DNA of 64,000 nucleotides from Planctomycetota bacterium (GCA_016779225.1 JADHNZ010000007.1:30253-94252), one strand, 5' to 3'. Shown: positions 1 through 9,429, counted from the first letter of the stretch. Notes: generated by a model not told the origin, from the letters alone. Program-made: numbers and translations.

Positions 1-628
1 GGGCGCGGCTCCGGCGCGCCTCGGTCTCGAGCTCGGCCGGGTGGGGGGGAGGCACTCTCAGCTCCCGCATGAGCCTGCCCGCGAGCCACTCCCGAGCGCG
101 GGCATCGAGCTGCTCGCGCAGGCGGCCGCCAACCTTGGCAAGCAGGTCTGCGAGCTCCCGAGAAGAGGGCGCTCCTCCCAAGCGCCCTCGCCCCACATCG
201 ATCAGCCAGGCCCGGTGCTCTCCGTCGAGGAGCACATTGCCCGGGTGCAGATCGGCGTGCCGGTGTCCCGCGCGCGCCATGTTCACCGCCAGCACCAGCA
301 GCCCGCGCAGCTGGGCGATGCGCGGTCGCCCGGGCCGCTCGAGCAGCGCCGCGAGGTCCACCGCGGCCGGCACCTCCTCGAGCTCGAGCTCCCAGTGCCC
401 GTCGGCGCCCCGGCGCCAGGCGATCGCCCGAGGGACGCGCACCCCGCGCCTCGCCAGTCGGCTGAGCATCCGCGCCTCGCGCCAGGCGCGCAGCGGGTCC
501 TTCCAGCGATCGAGCGCTCCCGGGGCGTGGAAGCGCTTCACGATCGTCCCGGAGGCCGTCCGGAGGACCGTGCGCTTCGGGCCGGCCTTCAGGACGGCCT
601 CGGGAGGATGGGGGGGGACGAGGCTCAT
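1..628 (-). CDS. Partial lipopolysaccharide (Kdo/WaaP-type) kinase
   Basis: The gene reads leftwards from an ATG at 628 and runs off the left edge, so about 209 N-terminal and central residues are visible. The translation has the kinase-like catalytic core GHRHADLHPGNVLLD followed by AWLIDVGRG. This matches the HxDLHxxNxL catalytic loop and the ID metal-binding motif of the Kdo kinase/WaaP family, which phosphorylates sugars of the LPS core at the inner membrane. An upstream VKRF could be the ATP-binding Lys. The canonical DFG is replaced by DVG, as is common in this family. It is divergent from lptF (76 bp apart), and that neighbourhood supports a role in the outer envelope. The sugar acceptor cannot be told. 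It was missed by a stop-to-stop search because its end is outside the window. Confidence 0.8.
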   Translation of the reverse strand, partial: MSLVPPHPPEAVLKAGPKRTVLRTASGTIVKRFHAPGALDRWKDPLRAWREARMLSRLARRGVRVPRAIAWRRGADGHWELELEEVPAAVDLAALLERPGRPRIAQLRGLLVLAVNMARAGHRHADLHPGNVLLDGEHRAWLIDVGRGRLGGAPSSRELADLLAKVGGRLREQLDARAREWLAGRLMRELRVPPPHPAELETEARRSRA

Positions 629-703
629 GGAGCGCGGGCTGGATGCTACTCCCCGGTCCCGCCGGAAGGGTCGAGACCCCGCCTCCGCTAGACTCTCCCG
701 CTC

Positions 704-1783
704 TTGAAGCTGCAGGCCTACATCCTGCGCCAGATGCTGACGGCGCTGCTGTTCGGCGTGGTCTCCATCGTGGTCCTCGCCGTCCCCGGCGTGGCCGTGA
801 ACGCCGTGCACAAGCTGCCGGCCGCGGACGCCAGCCTGCTGGCGGCCTACCTGCCCACCGTGCTGCAGACCCTCGCGCCCTATGTCCTGCCGCTGTGCTT
901 CCTGCTGGCGGTCGTGGGGACCTACGGGCGGCTTGCGGCCGACCGCGAGTGGACGGCCATCCAGATGGCGGGCTTCCATCCCCTGGGGCGCCTGCTGCCC
1001 GGCCTGGCCCTGGCCACGGTCCTCTCGGGCACGACCTGGTGGCTCTTCGCGGAGCAGGTCCCCGGGCTCAAGGCGGACCAGAACGCACTCATCGCTCGCG
1101 GCCTGGAGCGCACGCTCTCGAACCTGCCTCCCGGCCGCACGACCGTTGAGTTCCACGGGTTCTTCCTGCGCGGGGCCTGGCGTGACCCCCGCAACCCCGA
1201 CATCTGGCATGACGTGTACATGCGGCGCGCGGAGGAGGCTCCGCAGGACCGCATCGACCTGTTTGCCGAGCGCGCCCACATCCGCACCGAGCGCGGGGCC
1301 CTGAAGGTGGACCTCGAGGGCGTGCGGGCGCACGCCCCCGGAGCAGGCGTGCGCTCGGAGCAGGGAGCCGTCGGCTACTCGATCCCCCTGGCCGAGCTCA
1401 TCGACCCGCGCGGCCCGGCGACCTCGACGCGTCCGCGCTACAAGACCGTCTCCGAGCTGCGTGAGCAGCTCGATGTCGAGCCCGACCCCGAGCGTCGCAG
1501 GATCCTCGTCTACGAGGTGCACAAGCGCGCCAGCCTCTCGGTGGTCTACTTCCTCTTCTTGCTGCTCGGCGTGCCGACGGGGCTGATCTTGCGGCGCGGG
1601 AACCAGCTGGCGGCCCTGGCGGTGAGCTCGGCCTACGGGATCGGCTACTACGCCCTCTCGATGAACCTGGGGGCGGAGCTCGCGAGCCACACCGACCTGC
1701 CCGTGCTGGTCGTCGCTTGGGGGCCGACCGCGGCAGGGGTCCTGGCCTCGCTCCCTCTCCTGCGTGCGGGGCTGCGTCGATGA
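704..1783 (+). CDS. lptF: LPS export permease LptF (YjgP/YjgQ family)
   Basis: A 359-residue inner-membrane protein of the YjgP/YjgQ family. LptF and LptG form the transmembrane part of the LptB2FG ABC transporter, which extracts LPS from the inner membrane. The layout is typical: two hydrophobic stretches in the first 110 residues, a polar periplasmic beta-jellyroll region at roughly 120-260, and three to four hydrophobic helices after residue 275. TTG at 704 is the likely start because the next residues (MKLQAYILRQML) match the family N-terminus. The stop overlaps the start of the next gene by four bases (ATGA). F against G assignment rests on gene order only. No lptB ATPase lies in the window. 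Confidence 0.85.
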   Translation: MKLQAYILRQMLTALLFGVVSIVVLAVPGVAVNAVHKLPAADASLLAAYLPTVLQTLAPYVLPLCFLLAVVGTYGRLAADREWTAIQMAGFHPLGRLLPGLALATVLSGTTWWLFAEQVPGLKADQNALIARGLERTLSNLPPGRTTVEFHGFFLRGAWRDPRNPDIWHDVYMRRAEEAPQDRIDLFAERAHIRTERGALKVDLEGVRAHAPGAGVRSEQGAVGYSIPLAELIDPRGPATSTRPRYKTVSELREQLDVEPDPERRRILVYEVHKRASLSVVYFLFLLLGVPTGLILRRGNQLAALAVSSAYGIGYYALSMNLGAELASHTDLPVLVVAWGPTAAGVLASLPLLRAGLRR

Positions 1784-2889
1784 GCGGCTCGCACCGGCTG
1801 CGCTGGGGAGGGCGCCTCGACCGCTATGTCATCGGGCACTTCATCGGCTCCTATGGAACGGCCCTGTTCCTCGTCGTCGGGCTCTACCTGGTCCTCGACA
1901 TGGCGAGCAATGTGGGGGACTACATCACGCCGGACAGTGCCGAGGGGGAGAGCCCCGTGCTGCGGTACTACCTGATCCAGGTCCCGTTCCTGTTCCTGCA
2001 GGTGGCCCCGTTCGTGACGCTGCTCGCGGGCATGTTCACGGTCAACCGCCTGCTCAAGAAGAACGAGGTCACGGCCATCCTCGCGGCCGGGGTCAGCTCG
2101 CGTCGCCTGACCGGGCCGATCCTGCTAGTGGGGCTCCTGCTCTCCGTGGGCATGTTCGTCCTGCGGGAGACCCTGATCGAGGTCCTGGCGGACGAGCGCG
2201 ACCGCCTGCACTGGAGCCTCGTCGAGGGCGAGGAGAATCGCTCCTACGAGGACATCGTGGTCCACGGAGAGCTGGGCAGCCTGGTCTTCCTCGAGCGCTA
2301 CTTCCCCGAGGGCATCGGCGCCGGTGTCCCCGTGGCCGAGGGCGTGGTTGCGATCCTCTCCGAGGACGAGCACTACACGCGCATCGACGCGAGCGGGGCG
2401 ACCTGGACCGGGGACGCTTGGAGCCTCGCTGAGGCCGAGCGCCAGGAGATGGGGGCCTCGGCGGCCTCCGAGCCCGTGGCGTTCCTCGAGGAGGTGGAGG
2501 ACCTCGACCTCGATCCCGAGCTGGTCCTCACCTACCGCCGAGCGGGCTACGAGCCGCTCGAGCTCTCCTTCGCCGAGGTCGGTCGCCTGATGCAGCGCGA
2601 GCCGGACGACATGACCTACCGGACCCTGTGGCACTACCACCTGACCTTCCCCCTGGCGAATGTGATCCTCCTGCTGGTGGGGCTGCCGCTGCTCTTCCAG
2701 TACGAGCGTGGGCGGGGCTCGGAGCGCCTTGCCCTGGGCGGCCTGCTGTGCGTCTTCTTCTTTGCCGCGGACTTCGTGTTCCGCAACCTCGGCCTCTCGG
2801 GCGGGCTGTCGCCCCTGCTGGCGAGCTGGACGCCGGTGCTCGGGTTCGGGAGCCTGGGGATCGTGCTGTTCGAGGGGATGCGGTCCTGA
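1780..2889 (+). CDS. lptG: LPS export permease LptG (YjgP/YjgQ family)
   Basis: A second YjgP/YjgQ permease of 369 residues, partner of the preceding gene in LPS transport. The N-terminus (LDRYVIGHFIGSYGTALFLV) is the family's first membrane helix. A large soluble periplasmic segment at roughly 135-260 is followed by several C-terminal helices containing the LPLLFQYERGRGSERLALGG stretch typical of the family. ATG at 1780 overlaps the lptF stop, indicating translational coupling. A longer in-frame start at 1717 is possible but would add 21 arginine/glycine-rich residues that lie inside lptF. The distinction between LptG and LptF is an inference from order. Confidence 0.85.
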   Translation: MSGSHRLRWGGRLDRYVIGHFIGSYGTALFLVVGLYLVLDMASNVGDYITPDSAEGESPVLRYYLIQVPFLFLQVAPFVTLLAGMFTVNRLLKKNEVTAILAAGVSSRRLTGPILLVGLLLSVGMFVLRETLIEVLADERDRLHWSLVEGEENRSYEDIVVHGELGSLVFLERYFPEGIGAGVPVAEGVVAILSEDEHYTRIDASGATWTGDAWSLAEAERQEMGASAASEPVAFLEEVEDLDLDPELVLTYRRAGYEPLELSFAEVGRLMQREPDDMTYRTLWHYHLTFPLANVILLLVGLPLLFQYERGRGSERLALGGLLCVFFFAADFVFRNLGLSGGLSPLLASWTPVLGFGSLGIVLFEGMRS

Positions 2890-2981
2890 ACGGGCCTCAG
2901 GGCTTGCCGTACCCCCCTCCAGGTCCTTCCATTGGGCGCCCGGGAAGAATCCAGGCCGCCGCGCGTCCGAGCCCCGTCCCC

Positions 2982-4214
2982 ATGAAGGTCCCCCAGAGCC
3001 CGCTCCTCACCCTCCTGGCCCTCGCGGCCTGCGCCAGCTCCCCCGAGGCCAAGACCGGCCGCTCCGTGGACTGGCTCGTGGACCACGGCCAGTACGCCGA
3101 GGCGGTGGTCCGGGCGGCCGCCCTGCTCGAGAGCCAGCCGGCCTCCGTGCAGGCCCAGGAGGCGCACCGGCGGGCGACCATGGCGTGGCACCTCTCCGAG
3201 GGCCGCCGCCTGACCTTCGACGGAGCCGACGTGGAGGCCCTCGAGGCCTTCGGCCGGGCCCGGGACCTCGAGCCCCTGAACCCGGTGGTGGTCTCCTGGA
3301 TCGAGAAGACGCGGCGCAAGCTCTCGCGGACCTGGCTCGACCGCGGCCTGGAGGCCCAGTCCGAGCAGCGCCTCGACGACGCGCAGGAGGCCTTCGAGCA
3401 GTCCCTCGCCTTCAACCCCGAGGAGGACGAGTCGGCCATCGGCCTCGCCGCGGTCTCCCTGCTCCAGGCCTACCGCGAGACCCTTGGCGAGGACTACTAC
3501 GACGAGGGCGTGCGCGCGGTCAGCGACTGGGAGTACGAGATCGCCCGCAGCCGCTTCGGAGCCTCGAGCAAGTACCGCCCCGGCGACCCCAAGCCCGAGC
3601 GTCGCGTTGGCGAGGTCGAGCGCGAGCTCTCGCGCAAGCGCACCACCCAGGCGATCGTGCTCGAGGCCGACGGCCTGCACGCCGCCGCGCGCAACGACTA
3701 CCGGGTGGCCCTGGTGCTCGACCCCGAGAACGCCATGGCCGAGGCCGGGCTCGCGCGGGCCCGCGAGGAGGCCACTGCCGACGAGCTGCTGCTCCAGGGG
3801 CGCATGGCGATCCTGCGCGGGGAGTTCGCCACCGCGCGCGACTACCTGGAGCGCGGAAAGGAGACCTCCCTCGTGCGCAAGGAGCTCTTCGACGAGGCCC
3901 TTGCCGGTATCGACGATGCCCGCGCAGCGAAGACCTATCAGAAGGCGCTCGACCTCGAGCACGACTTCCGCTACGAGGCTGCCATCGCCAAGTTCCAGGA
4001 GCTCCTGGAGGGCCGTGACTACTACGAGGACGCCATCTCGCGTCTCCGGACCCTCGAGGACTATGTGAGCGACGCCGCGGCCCTCTATGCCCGCGTCGAG
4101 GAGAGCCAGGACCCCGCCGAGCAGCTCCAGCTGCTGCGTCAGATCGAGGTGTTCTGGCCCGAGTACCGCGACATCCGCGAGCGCCTGCAGGCGCTCGAGG
4201 CCGCGGGCGCCTGA
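2982..4214 (+). CDS. TPR-repeat lipoprotein
   Basis: A 410-residue putative lipoprotein. ATG at 2982 gives a short signal peptide ending in a lipobox (LALAAC, Cys17). The mature part is alpha-helical, acidic and Arg-rich, with several tetratricopeptide-like units; for example AVVRAAALLESQPASVQAQE, and later AFGRARDLEPLNP, AFEQSLAFNPEED and YRVALVLDPENA. Such proteins act as scaffolds at the envelope. It lies 92 bp after lptG on the same strand, so it may be in the same operon. No enzymatic motif was seen and the specific partner is unknown. Longer in-frame starts upstream lie within lptG and would destroy the signal peptide. Confidence 0.75.
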   Translation: MKVPQSPLLTLLALAACASSPEAKTGRSVDWLVDHGQYAEAVVRAAALLESQPASVQAQEAHRRATMAWHLSEGRRLTFDGADVEALEAFGRARDLEPLNPVVVSWIEKTRRKLSRTWLDRGLEAQSEQRLDDAQEAFEQSLAFNPEEDESAIGLAAVSLLQAYRETLGEDYYDEGVRAVSDWEYEIARSRFGASSKYRPGDPKPERRVGEVERELSRKRTTQAIVLEADGLHAAARNDYRVALVLDPENAMAEAGLARAREEATADELLLQGRMAILRGEFATARDYLERGKETSLVRKELFDEALAGIDDARAAKTYQKALDLEHDFRYEAAIAKFQELLEGRDYYEDAISRLRTLEDYVSDAAALYARVEESQDPAEQLQLLRQIEVFWPEYRDIRERLQALEAAGA

Positions 4215-4233
4215 GCCGGTCTTCGGCAGGTCC

Positions 4234-4959
4234 TCAGGAGGCGGCCGCTTCCTGACGCCGCGCCTCACCCCGCGCCATCCACCACACGATGGCGGCGAGG
4301 ACGCTGACCTCGAGGAACGGGTGGACCGAGGCCTTGGAGAGGTCTCCGTTCCAGATCACGAAGGCCCAGTAGGCCCAGGGCATCCACGCGCTGATGGCCA
4401 CGATGCCGGCGGCGCGGGCCAGCGCCGCGGGCGTCATGGGCTCCTCCTCCTCAGGCGCCTCGCCCTGCGCCTCGAGCTCGCGGTCGATGCGGTCGAGGGT
4501 CACGGCCGCGGCGTCCACGAGGCGCTGGTTCTCGCGCAGGGCGCGGAACTCGATGGGGAGGGCCCAGAGGTTGAGGCCCAGGGCCAGCAGGCCGCTCAGC
4601 CAGTGCACGACCGCCGGGAGCCCGAGCGCGGGCGCGCCGAAGGCGAGCACGCCTGCGGCCACGATCGAGAAGGAGCCGAAGATCGCCGCGGGGTAGGCCT
4701 TCTTGTTGGCGAAGAACTCGTTCAGCTCGTCCAGGAAGACCTGCGGCAGGTCCCGGCTGGCCACAGCCTCTCGCAGGATGCGCCCAGTCACGATCATGAA
4801 CAGGATCAGGAGCGTGTGCGCGCCCACGGTGAGGATCGCGGCGGGCAGAGCCACCTGGAAGTGCAGATCGAGGCGCCCCAGGAAGCCGATCACTGCCGCG
4901 GCCAGCAGGGCGGGACCTGCGGCGAGGCACGCGATCAGGAAGTAGTGGGCCATCCTCAT
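4234..4959 (-). CDS. Membrane protein of unknown function
   Basis: A 241-residue protein with about six hydrophobic segments: residues 4-26, 33-60, 90-105, 108-135, then 180-203 and 213-229 after an acidic linker with EAPEEEE. The short loop VFLDELNEFFANKKAYPAA between segments is charged. I do not recognise a family. It is convergent with the TPR lipoprotein (20 bp between stops) and is followed, on the same minus strand, by nothing else, with the GT9 glycosyltransferase upstream 56 bp away. Start at 4959 (MRMAHYF) was chosen as the first Met of the hydrophobic N-terminus; the second Met (MAHYF) is equally possible. Confidence 0.6.
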   Translation of the reverse strand: MRMAHYFLIACLAAGPALLAAAVIGFLGRLDLHFQVALPAAILTVGAHTLLILFMIVTGRILREAVASRDLPQVFLDELNEFFANKKAYPAAIFGSFSIVAAGVLAFGAPALGLPAVVHWLSGLLALGLNLWALPIEFRALRENQRLVDAAAVTLDRIDRELEAQGEAPEEEEPMTPAALARAAGIVAISAWMPWAYWAFVIWNGDLSKASVHPFLEVSVLAAIVWWMARGEARRQEAAAS

Positions 4960-5015
4960 GGCGATCCTTGGGTCTTGGGGGCGGGGGCTTGGCGGCGGGG
5001 GTGCTGGCCTTGCGG

Positions 5016-6053
5016 TCAGGCGCGCAGGGCGGCTCCGGCCCGCAGGGCGCGGGCCAGCGCGGCCGGATCGAGGCGCGTCAGGTCCCCGTCTGCGGCGCGG
5101 TGGGCGCGGTGTCCGGAGTCTGCGCATCCCATGGGGGGCCAGGGGCCGGTCTTCAAGGGATCGGTCGGGCCGAACCAGGTGTCTGTCCCAACCCCTACGG
5201 AAGCTGCCAGGTGGGCGGGCCCCGAGTCCCCGACCAGCAGGCGCAGCCCCGCCTCGCCCGCGGCGTGCAGCAGGCCGGCGAGCTCCGGCAGCCCGCGCTG
5301 GCCGATCAGGTGGCCCATGCCAGGACCCGGCGGCAGGCTCTCGGCAAGGCCCGCGCCCACCTCGGCCTCCGCGGGACCCGTCACCACCAGCAGGTCTTCC
5401 TCCGCGTGGAGCCGGCGGAGCACCTCGACGAGGGAGCGGGCGGGCAGGGTCCTCGCGTCGCCCTCGCGCCCCGGGTGCACCACGCGCCTGGGGCGCCCGC
5501 GGTCGGGGAGCAGCTGGTCCAGGAGCCGCGCACCGCGAGCGCGCAGCTCCGCGGGGAGCGGAAGCTCCGTGCGTGCCTCGACCGGCTGGCCAAGGGCGGC
5601 CTCCGCCACGGCCACCGCCCGCTGCACCGGATGGGGGCCCGCGGCCGCGGAGGCGAGCAGGGGCGTGGCGCGCGCGGCCCAGGGCTCCTGCCACTCGGCG
5701 CGCTGCGGCCCGTAGCGCCGGCCAGCCCCGCTGAGCCACGCGGCGGCGGCCGACTTGGCATTGCCCTGCACATCGAGGGTCGCGTCCGGCGCGAACGCGC
5801 GCAGCTCCCGGCGCAGGGTGCGCCAGGCCCCCAGCCCGCCGGAGCGATCGAAGCGCACCAGCTCGAGCCCCGGCAGGACCTCGAGCAGGGGGGCGAACTC
5901 CGCCTGGACGACCCAGCCCAGCCGAGCCTCGGGACGGGCGCGGCGCAGCGCGTGCCAGGCCGGCAGGCCGCAGACCACATCCCCCAGGTGGGAGAGGCGC
6001 ACCACCAGCAGGCGCCCGGCGGTGGAGGGGAGGGTGGCAGCGGGTCCCGGCAC
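5016..6053 (-). CDS. Glycosyltransferase family 9 (heptosyltransferase-like)
   Basis: A 345-residue protein of glycosyltransferase family 9, which includes WaaC/WaaF heptosyltransferases that build the LPS inner core from ADP-heptose. N-terminal Rossmann segment LLVVRLSHLGDVVCGLPA carries the family's characteristic RxxxLGD motif. The C-terminal nucleotide-sugar site is visible as VGDSGPAHLAASVG followed by FGPTDP, the D-S/T-G-xxH-A and GPT signature. Its closeness to the WaaP-like kinase and lptFG supports an LPS core role. It is divergent from the sensor kinase, 67 bp apart. The exact donor and acceptor are not determinable. Confidence 0.85.
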   Translation of the reverse strand: MPGPAATLPSTAGRLLVVRLSHLGDVVCGLPAWHALRRARPEARLGWVVQAEFAPLLEVLPGLELVRFDRSGGLGAWRTLRRELRAFAPDATLDVQGNAKSAAAAWLSGAGRRYGPQRAEWQEPWAARATPLLASAAAGPHPVQRAVAVAEAALGQPVEARTELPLPAELRARGARLLDQLLPDRGRPRRVVHPGREGDARTLPARSLVEVLRRLHAEEDLLVVTGPAEAEVGAGLAESLPPGPGMGHLIGQRGLPELAGLLHAAGEAGLRLLVGDSGPAHLAASVGVGTDTWFGPTDPLKTGPWPPMGCADSGHRAHRAADGDLTRLDPAALARALRAGAALRA

Positions 6054-6120
6054 ACCTCGGAGGATAGGCCCGGGCCCGGCGCAGCGCTCGCGCGCGCTCC
6101 GCCCGTAGACTGGGCCGCGC

Positions 6121-8031
6121 GTGTTCCGCCGCCTCTCGACCCGCTGGGCCCTCGCCGTCCTGCTCTCGGTCGCGCTGCCCTTCGTGGGCTTCGCGGCGTG
6201 GGTGGAGACCCATGTCTCCCAGCGCCTCGCCGAGGACGCCGTGCGCTTCCACCTGCTCTCGACGGCGTCGGACCTGGCGGATCAGCTCGATGGCGAGCTC
6301 CAGGAGCGCTGGCAGGACCTGGAGTACCTCGCAGGCGTGCCCCTGGTTAGCTGGTTCGTGGGCGGGCCCGAGGAGGAGCGCCCCCTGTTCGAGAGCACGG
6401 TCCAGGACCTCTTCGATCGCATGGCGCGGCTCAGCGGCGTGCACGGCCTGGTGCTCGCGGTCGACCGCGACGGCCGGGTCCTTGCCACCGACCGCGGCGC
6501 CGAGGGGCAGGAGGCGTCAGACACCCTGCGACGGGCAGCCCTGGGGCTCGACCTCGCCGGGGTCCCCTGGCTCGAGGAGGTCCTCGCGCGCGGGCGCGCG
6601 AGCCTCGGCTTCGGAACGGCCTCCGCGCTGCTCGGCCTCCCTGCCGGGGGGCCGCCCTTCGTCGGGATGGCCGTGCGCCTGTCCCCAGGCTCCGGCGAGG
6701 AGCCCTCCGGCGCGGTGGTGGCGCTCATGGGGACCGACCGCCTGCAGGCGCGCATCGAGTCGTTCGGGGTGCGCCGGCTCGGCGCGACCGGGGAGCAGCC
6801 CCTGCAGGACCTGTACGCGTCGTCCTACGCGTGGCTGTGGGGACCCGATGCGGACACGATCCTCGCTCACCCGACCCGCGCCCTGGTCGGCACGCGCGTG
6901 TCCGAGCTCCAGGAGGGCGAGCTGCAGCCGCTGGTCGAGGCGGCGCGCGGGGCCCCGTGGGGCATGTATCCCGACTACACCTTCCGCGGGATCCAGAAGA
7001 AGGCCGCCTTCAAGCGCACGGCCGCGCCTGAGCAGGGCGGCTTCGGCTGGACCGTCGGCATCGGCGCAGACTTCTCCGACATCTACGCGCCCGTGCAGGA
7101 GGTGTCGCGCACCTTGCTGCTCGCCGCGGCCCTGGGCCTCGTGTCCGCAGCCGTGCTGACCTTCTTCGTGGCGCGCCGCACGGCACAGCCGATCCAGGAG
7201 CTGGAGGCCCACACGCGCCGCCTCGCCGCGGGTGACCTCGAGCAGCGCCTCGGCTGGTCGCGTCGCGACGAGCTCGGCGACCTCGCGCGCGGCTTCGACC
7301 GCATGGCGGGCGAGCTGGCCGAGGGGCGTCGAGCGGCCATGCGCGCCGATAAGGACGCGGCCTGGCGCGAGATGGCGCGCCAGGTGGCCCACGAGATCAA
7401 GAACCCCCTCACGCCCATCTCGCTCTCGATCGGGCTGCTGCGGCGCGCGCGGGAGGAGGGCAGTCCCGAGGCGGAGTCCATCCTCGTGCGGACCATGGAC
7501 ATGATCGAGCGCCAGGTCGCGGCCATGCGGGAGATCGCGCGCGACTTCCACTCCTTCGCCGGGCAGCACCGCGACCTCGAGCCCGTGGACCTCGGAGCCT
7601 TGCTCGACGAGGTCCTCGAGCTCTCGGCCGCCTGGGCCGCGGAGCAGGGCGTGCAGCTCGTCCGCGAGGGCGACGGAGGCCTCGTGCTCGGAGACCCGGG
7701 AGAGCTGAGGCGAGCGCTCCTGAACCTCGTGTCCAACGCCATCGAGGCCAGCGACGAGGGCGGGGAGCTGCGTGCGCGCTGCGGCGTGCTCGGGCACGAG
7801 GTCGAGGTCGAGCTGGTGGACTCGGGCCGGGGGCTCGACCCCGAGCAGGAGCAGCACCTGTTCGAGCCCTACTTCACGACGCGCACCAGCGGAACCGGGC
7901 TGGGCCTCGCGATCGTGCGCCGGGTGGTCGAGGACCTCGGCGGGCGGGTCTCCCTCGAGAACCGCAGCGAGGGCCGCGGCGCCGTGGCGCGCATCGTCCT
8001 GCCTCTCTGGGAGCAGGGTGCAGCCTCATGA
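6121..8031 (+). CDS. NtrY-like sensor histidine kinase
   Basis: A 636-residue membrane sensor kinase. An N-terminal helix (about residues 10-28) is followed by a periplasmic sensor region to about 335, a second helix (about 330-350) and a HAMP linker (AQPIQELEAHTRRLAAGDLE through DELGDLARGFD). The H-box is HEIKNPLTP with the phospho-acceptor at His424. The N-box NLVSNAIEAS is near 536, and the G-boxes DSGRGLD and GTGLGLAIV are near 566 and 591. The wording HEIKNPLTPI is typical of the NtrY branch. No response regulator is adjacent, so it is an orphan here. GTG at 6121 is the start. The end overlaps the next gene by four bases, so the two are translationally coupled. Confidence 0.9.
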   Translation: MFRRLSTRWALAVLLSVALPFVGFAAWVETHVSQRLAEDAVRFHLLSTASDLADQLDGELQERWQDLEYLAGVPLVSWFVGGPEEERPLFESTVQDLFDRMARLSGVHGLVLAVDRDGRVLATDRGAEGQEASDTLRRAALGLDLAGVPWLEEVLARGRASLGFGTASALLGLPAGGPPFVGMAVRLSPGSGEEPSGAVVALMGTDRLQARIESFGVRRLGATGEQPLQDLYASSYAWLWGPDADTILAHPTRALVGTRVSELQEGELQPLVEAARGAPWGMYPDYTFRGIQKKAAFKRTAAPEQGGFGWTVGIGADFSDIYAPVQEVSRTLLLAAALGLVSAAVLTFFVARRTAQPIQELEAHTRRLAAGDLEQRLGWSRRDELGDLARGFDRMAGELAEGRRAAMRADKDAAWREMARQVAHEIKNPLTPISLSIGLLRRAREEGSPEAESILVRTMDMIERQVAAMREIARDFHSFAGQHRDLEPVDLGALLDEVLELSAAWAAEQGVQLVREGDGGLVLGDPGELRRALLNLVSNAIEASDEGGELRARCGVLGHEVEVELVDSGRGLDPEQEQHLFEPYFTTRTSGTGLGLAIVRRVVEDLGGRVSLENRSEGRGAVARIVLPLWEQGAAS

Positions 8032-9032
8032 CGGCGGCCATCCTCGTGACTGGAGCCAACGGCTTCCTGGGGAGCGCCCTCTGCAGGGAGCTGGCCGGCG
8101 CCGGGTACCGGGTCTGGGCCTCTTGCCGCGAGGGCTGTGACGAAGGTGACCTGCTGGGCCTCGACTGCGCCCGGGTGCGCTGTGACCTGACTCGGCCAGC
8201 CAGCGTGCGCGAGGCGGTCCGCCAGGCCGCGGATGCGGCCGAGGCCGAGGGGCTGCCGCTCTGGATCATCCACAACGCCGCCGTCATCAGCTACCGCACG
8301 GCGGACACCGCGCTGCAGCACGCGGTGAATGTGGAGGGCACGCGCGCGCTCCTCGACGCCGCTCGAGCCGTTGCTCCCGAGCGGGTCCTGCAGGTCAGCT
8401 CGGTGGCGGCGGTCGGGACCGCGGCCGCGGGGGAGGTCCTCGACGAGCGCGCGGCCTGGAACCTGCGCGACGCTCGCGTGCCCTACTGCGACACCAAGCG
8501 CGAGGCCGAGGAGCTGGCCCTGGCCTCGGGCCTCCCCGTACTCACCATCAACCCCGGCTCGATCTTCGGGCCCGCGCGCCAGGGCTCCAACACCCTGCGC
8601 TTCCTGCGCAAGCTGCAGCGCGGCGAGCTTGGCACCCTCGCGCCGCCGGGGACCCTGGGAGTGGTCGGCGTGGAGGACTGCGCGCGGGGAGCACGCCTCG
8701 CCCTCGAGCGCGGGCGCGTGGGGGAGCGCTACCTGCTCGTGGAGTCGAACTGGTCCCACGCGGCGCTCTTCCGCGAGGCCGTCCGCGTGCTGACCGGCGC
8801 GGACACCCTGCGGCCTCGCGTGGTGCCCCCGGTGGCGTGGCGCGGCGCGGTCGTGCCCCTGGCTCGCCTGGCGGACGCCCTGCGCCCTCTGCAGATGGTC
8901 ACTCCCCAGGCGCTCACGCTCCTGGGGCGCCACTTCGCCTTCGACAGCGGGAAGGCCCGCGCCGAGCTCGGCTGGTCGCCCCGCCCGCTGGACGAGGTCC
9001 TGCGCTCGGCGGCGTCCGCGCTGCGCGCGTGA
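8028..9032 (+). CDS. NAD(P)-dependent extended SDR (epimerase/dehydratase family)
   Basis: A 334-residue extended short-chain dehydrogenase/reductase. The Rossmann motif TGANGFLG is at residues 8-15 and the active-site YxxxK is Tyr153/Lys157 (YCDTK). SSVAAVG near 125-131 supplies the catalytic Ser, and NPGSIFGP is the conserved motif after the active site. The C-terminal part resembles dihydroflavonol-reductase/3-beta-hydroxysteroid dehydrogenase-like members, acting on hydrophobic or sugar substrates. ATG at 8028 overlaps the sensor-kinase stop, so both proteins are likely made together. The substrate is unknown. Confidence 0.85.
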   Translation: MTAAILVTGANGFLGSALCRELAGAGYRVWASCREGCDEGDLLGLDCARVRCDLTRPASVREAVRQAADAAEAEGLPLWIIHNAAVISYRTADTALQHAVNVEGTRALLDAARAVAPERVLQVSSVAAVGTAAAGEVLDERAAWNLRDARVPYCDTKREAEELALASGLPVLTINPGSIFGPARQGSNTLRFLRKLQRGELGTLAPPGTLGVVGVEDCARGARLALERGRVGERYLLVESNWSHAALFREAVRVLTGADTLRPRVVPPVAWRGAVVPLARLADALRPLQMVTPQALTLLGRHFAFDSGKARAELGWSPRPLDEVLRSAASALRA

Positions 9033-9063
9033 GGGCGCGCGAGGAGGCGCGTCGCCTCGACCT

Positions 9064-9429
9064 TCAGTCGCCCGCGAGCTCGCGGCGCAGGTCCTCGCCG
9101 TCGTAGCCCCAGGTCCCCGTCAGGACGGTCTTGCGGAACGAGAGGATGTCGAGGACCCAGTTCCACCAGCCCCAGTCCGGGCTCTGCTCCTGCAGGTCGA
9201 TGCGCAGGTTCGGCAGGCCCGCGTCGAAGGCGTTGTCGCGCGCGATCTGGCTCGACTCAGCGGGGAAGTCCCACTGGAGGACGGTGAACGCCCAGGCCTC
9301 GGAGCGGAAGGTCCCGGAGGTCTGCGTCTCACGGGTGTGATCGATGCTCGCACAGGCCGAGGCGAGAGCCGCGAGGGCGAGTCCCCCGAGGGCGGAGCGC
9401 AGGGACGGGGAGGCGGGGCGGGCCTTCAT
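9064..9429 (-). CDS. Small Trp/Gly-rich lipoprotein
   Basis: A 121-residue protein with a signal peptide and lipobox (ALASAC, Cys27). The mature part contains GTFRSEAWAFTVLQWDFP, an ARDNAFDAGLPNL segment and DWGWWNWVLDILSFRKTVL ending in GTWG. I recall similar conserved lipoproteins of unknown function in planctomycetes and other Gram-negatives, but no named family is certain. It is convergent with the SDR (31 bp) and divergent from the GHMP kinase. Confidence 0.6.
   Translation of the reverse strand: MKARPASPSLRSALGGLALAALASACASIDHTRETQTSGTFRSEAWAFTVLQWDFPAESSQIARDNAFDAGLPNLRIDLQEQSPDWGWWNWVLDILSFRKTVLTGTWGYDGEDLRRELAGD

Noticed and set aside
2634..4268. Long minus-strand ORF of 544 codons opposite lptG and the TPR lipoprotein
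   Set aside because: Leu/Gly/Glu/Arg-rich shadow of real plus-strand genes; the coding strand shows lipobox, repeats and C-ending codons. Very GC-rich DNA opens all frames.
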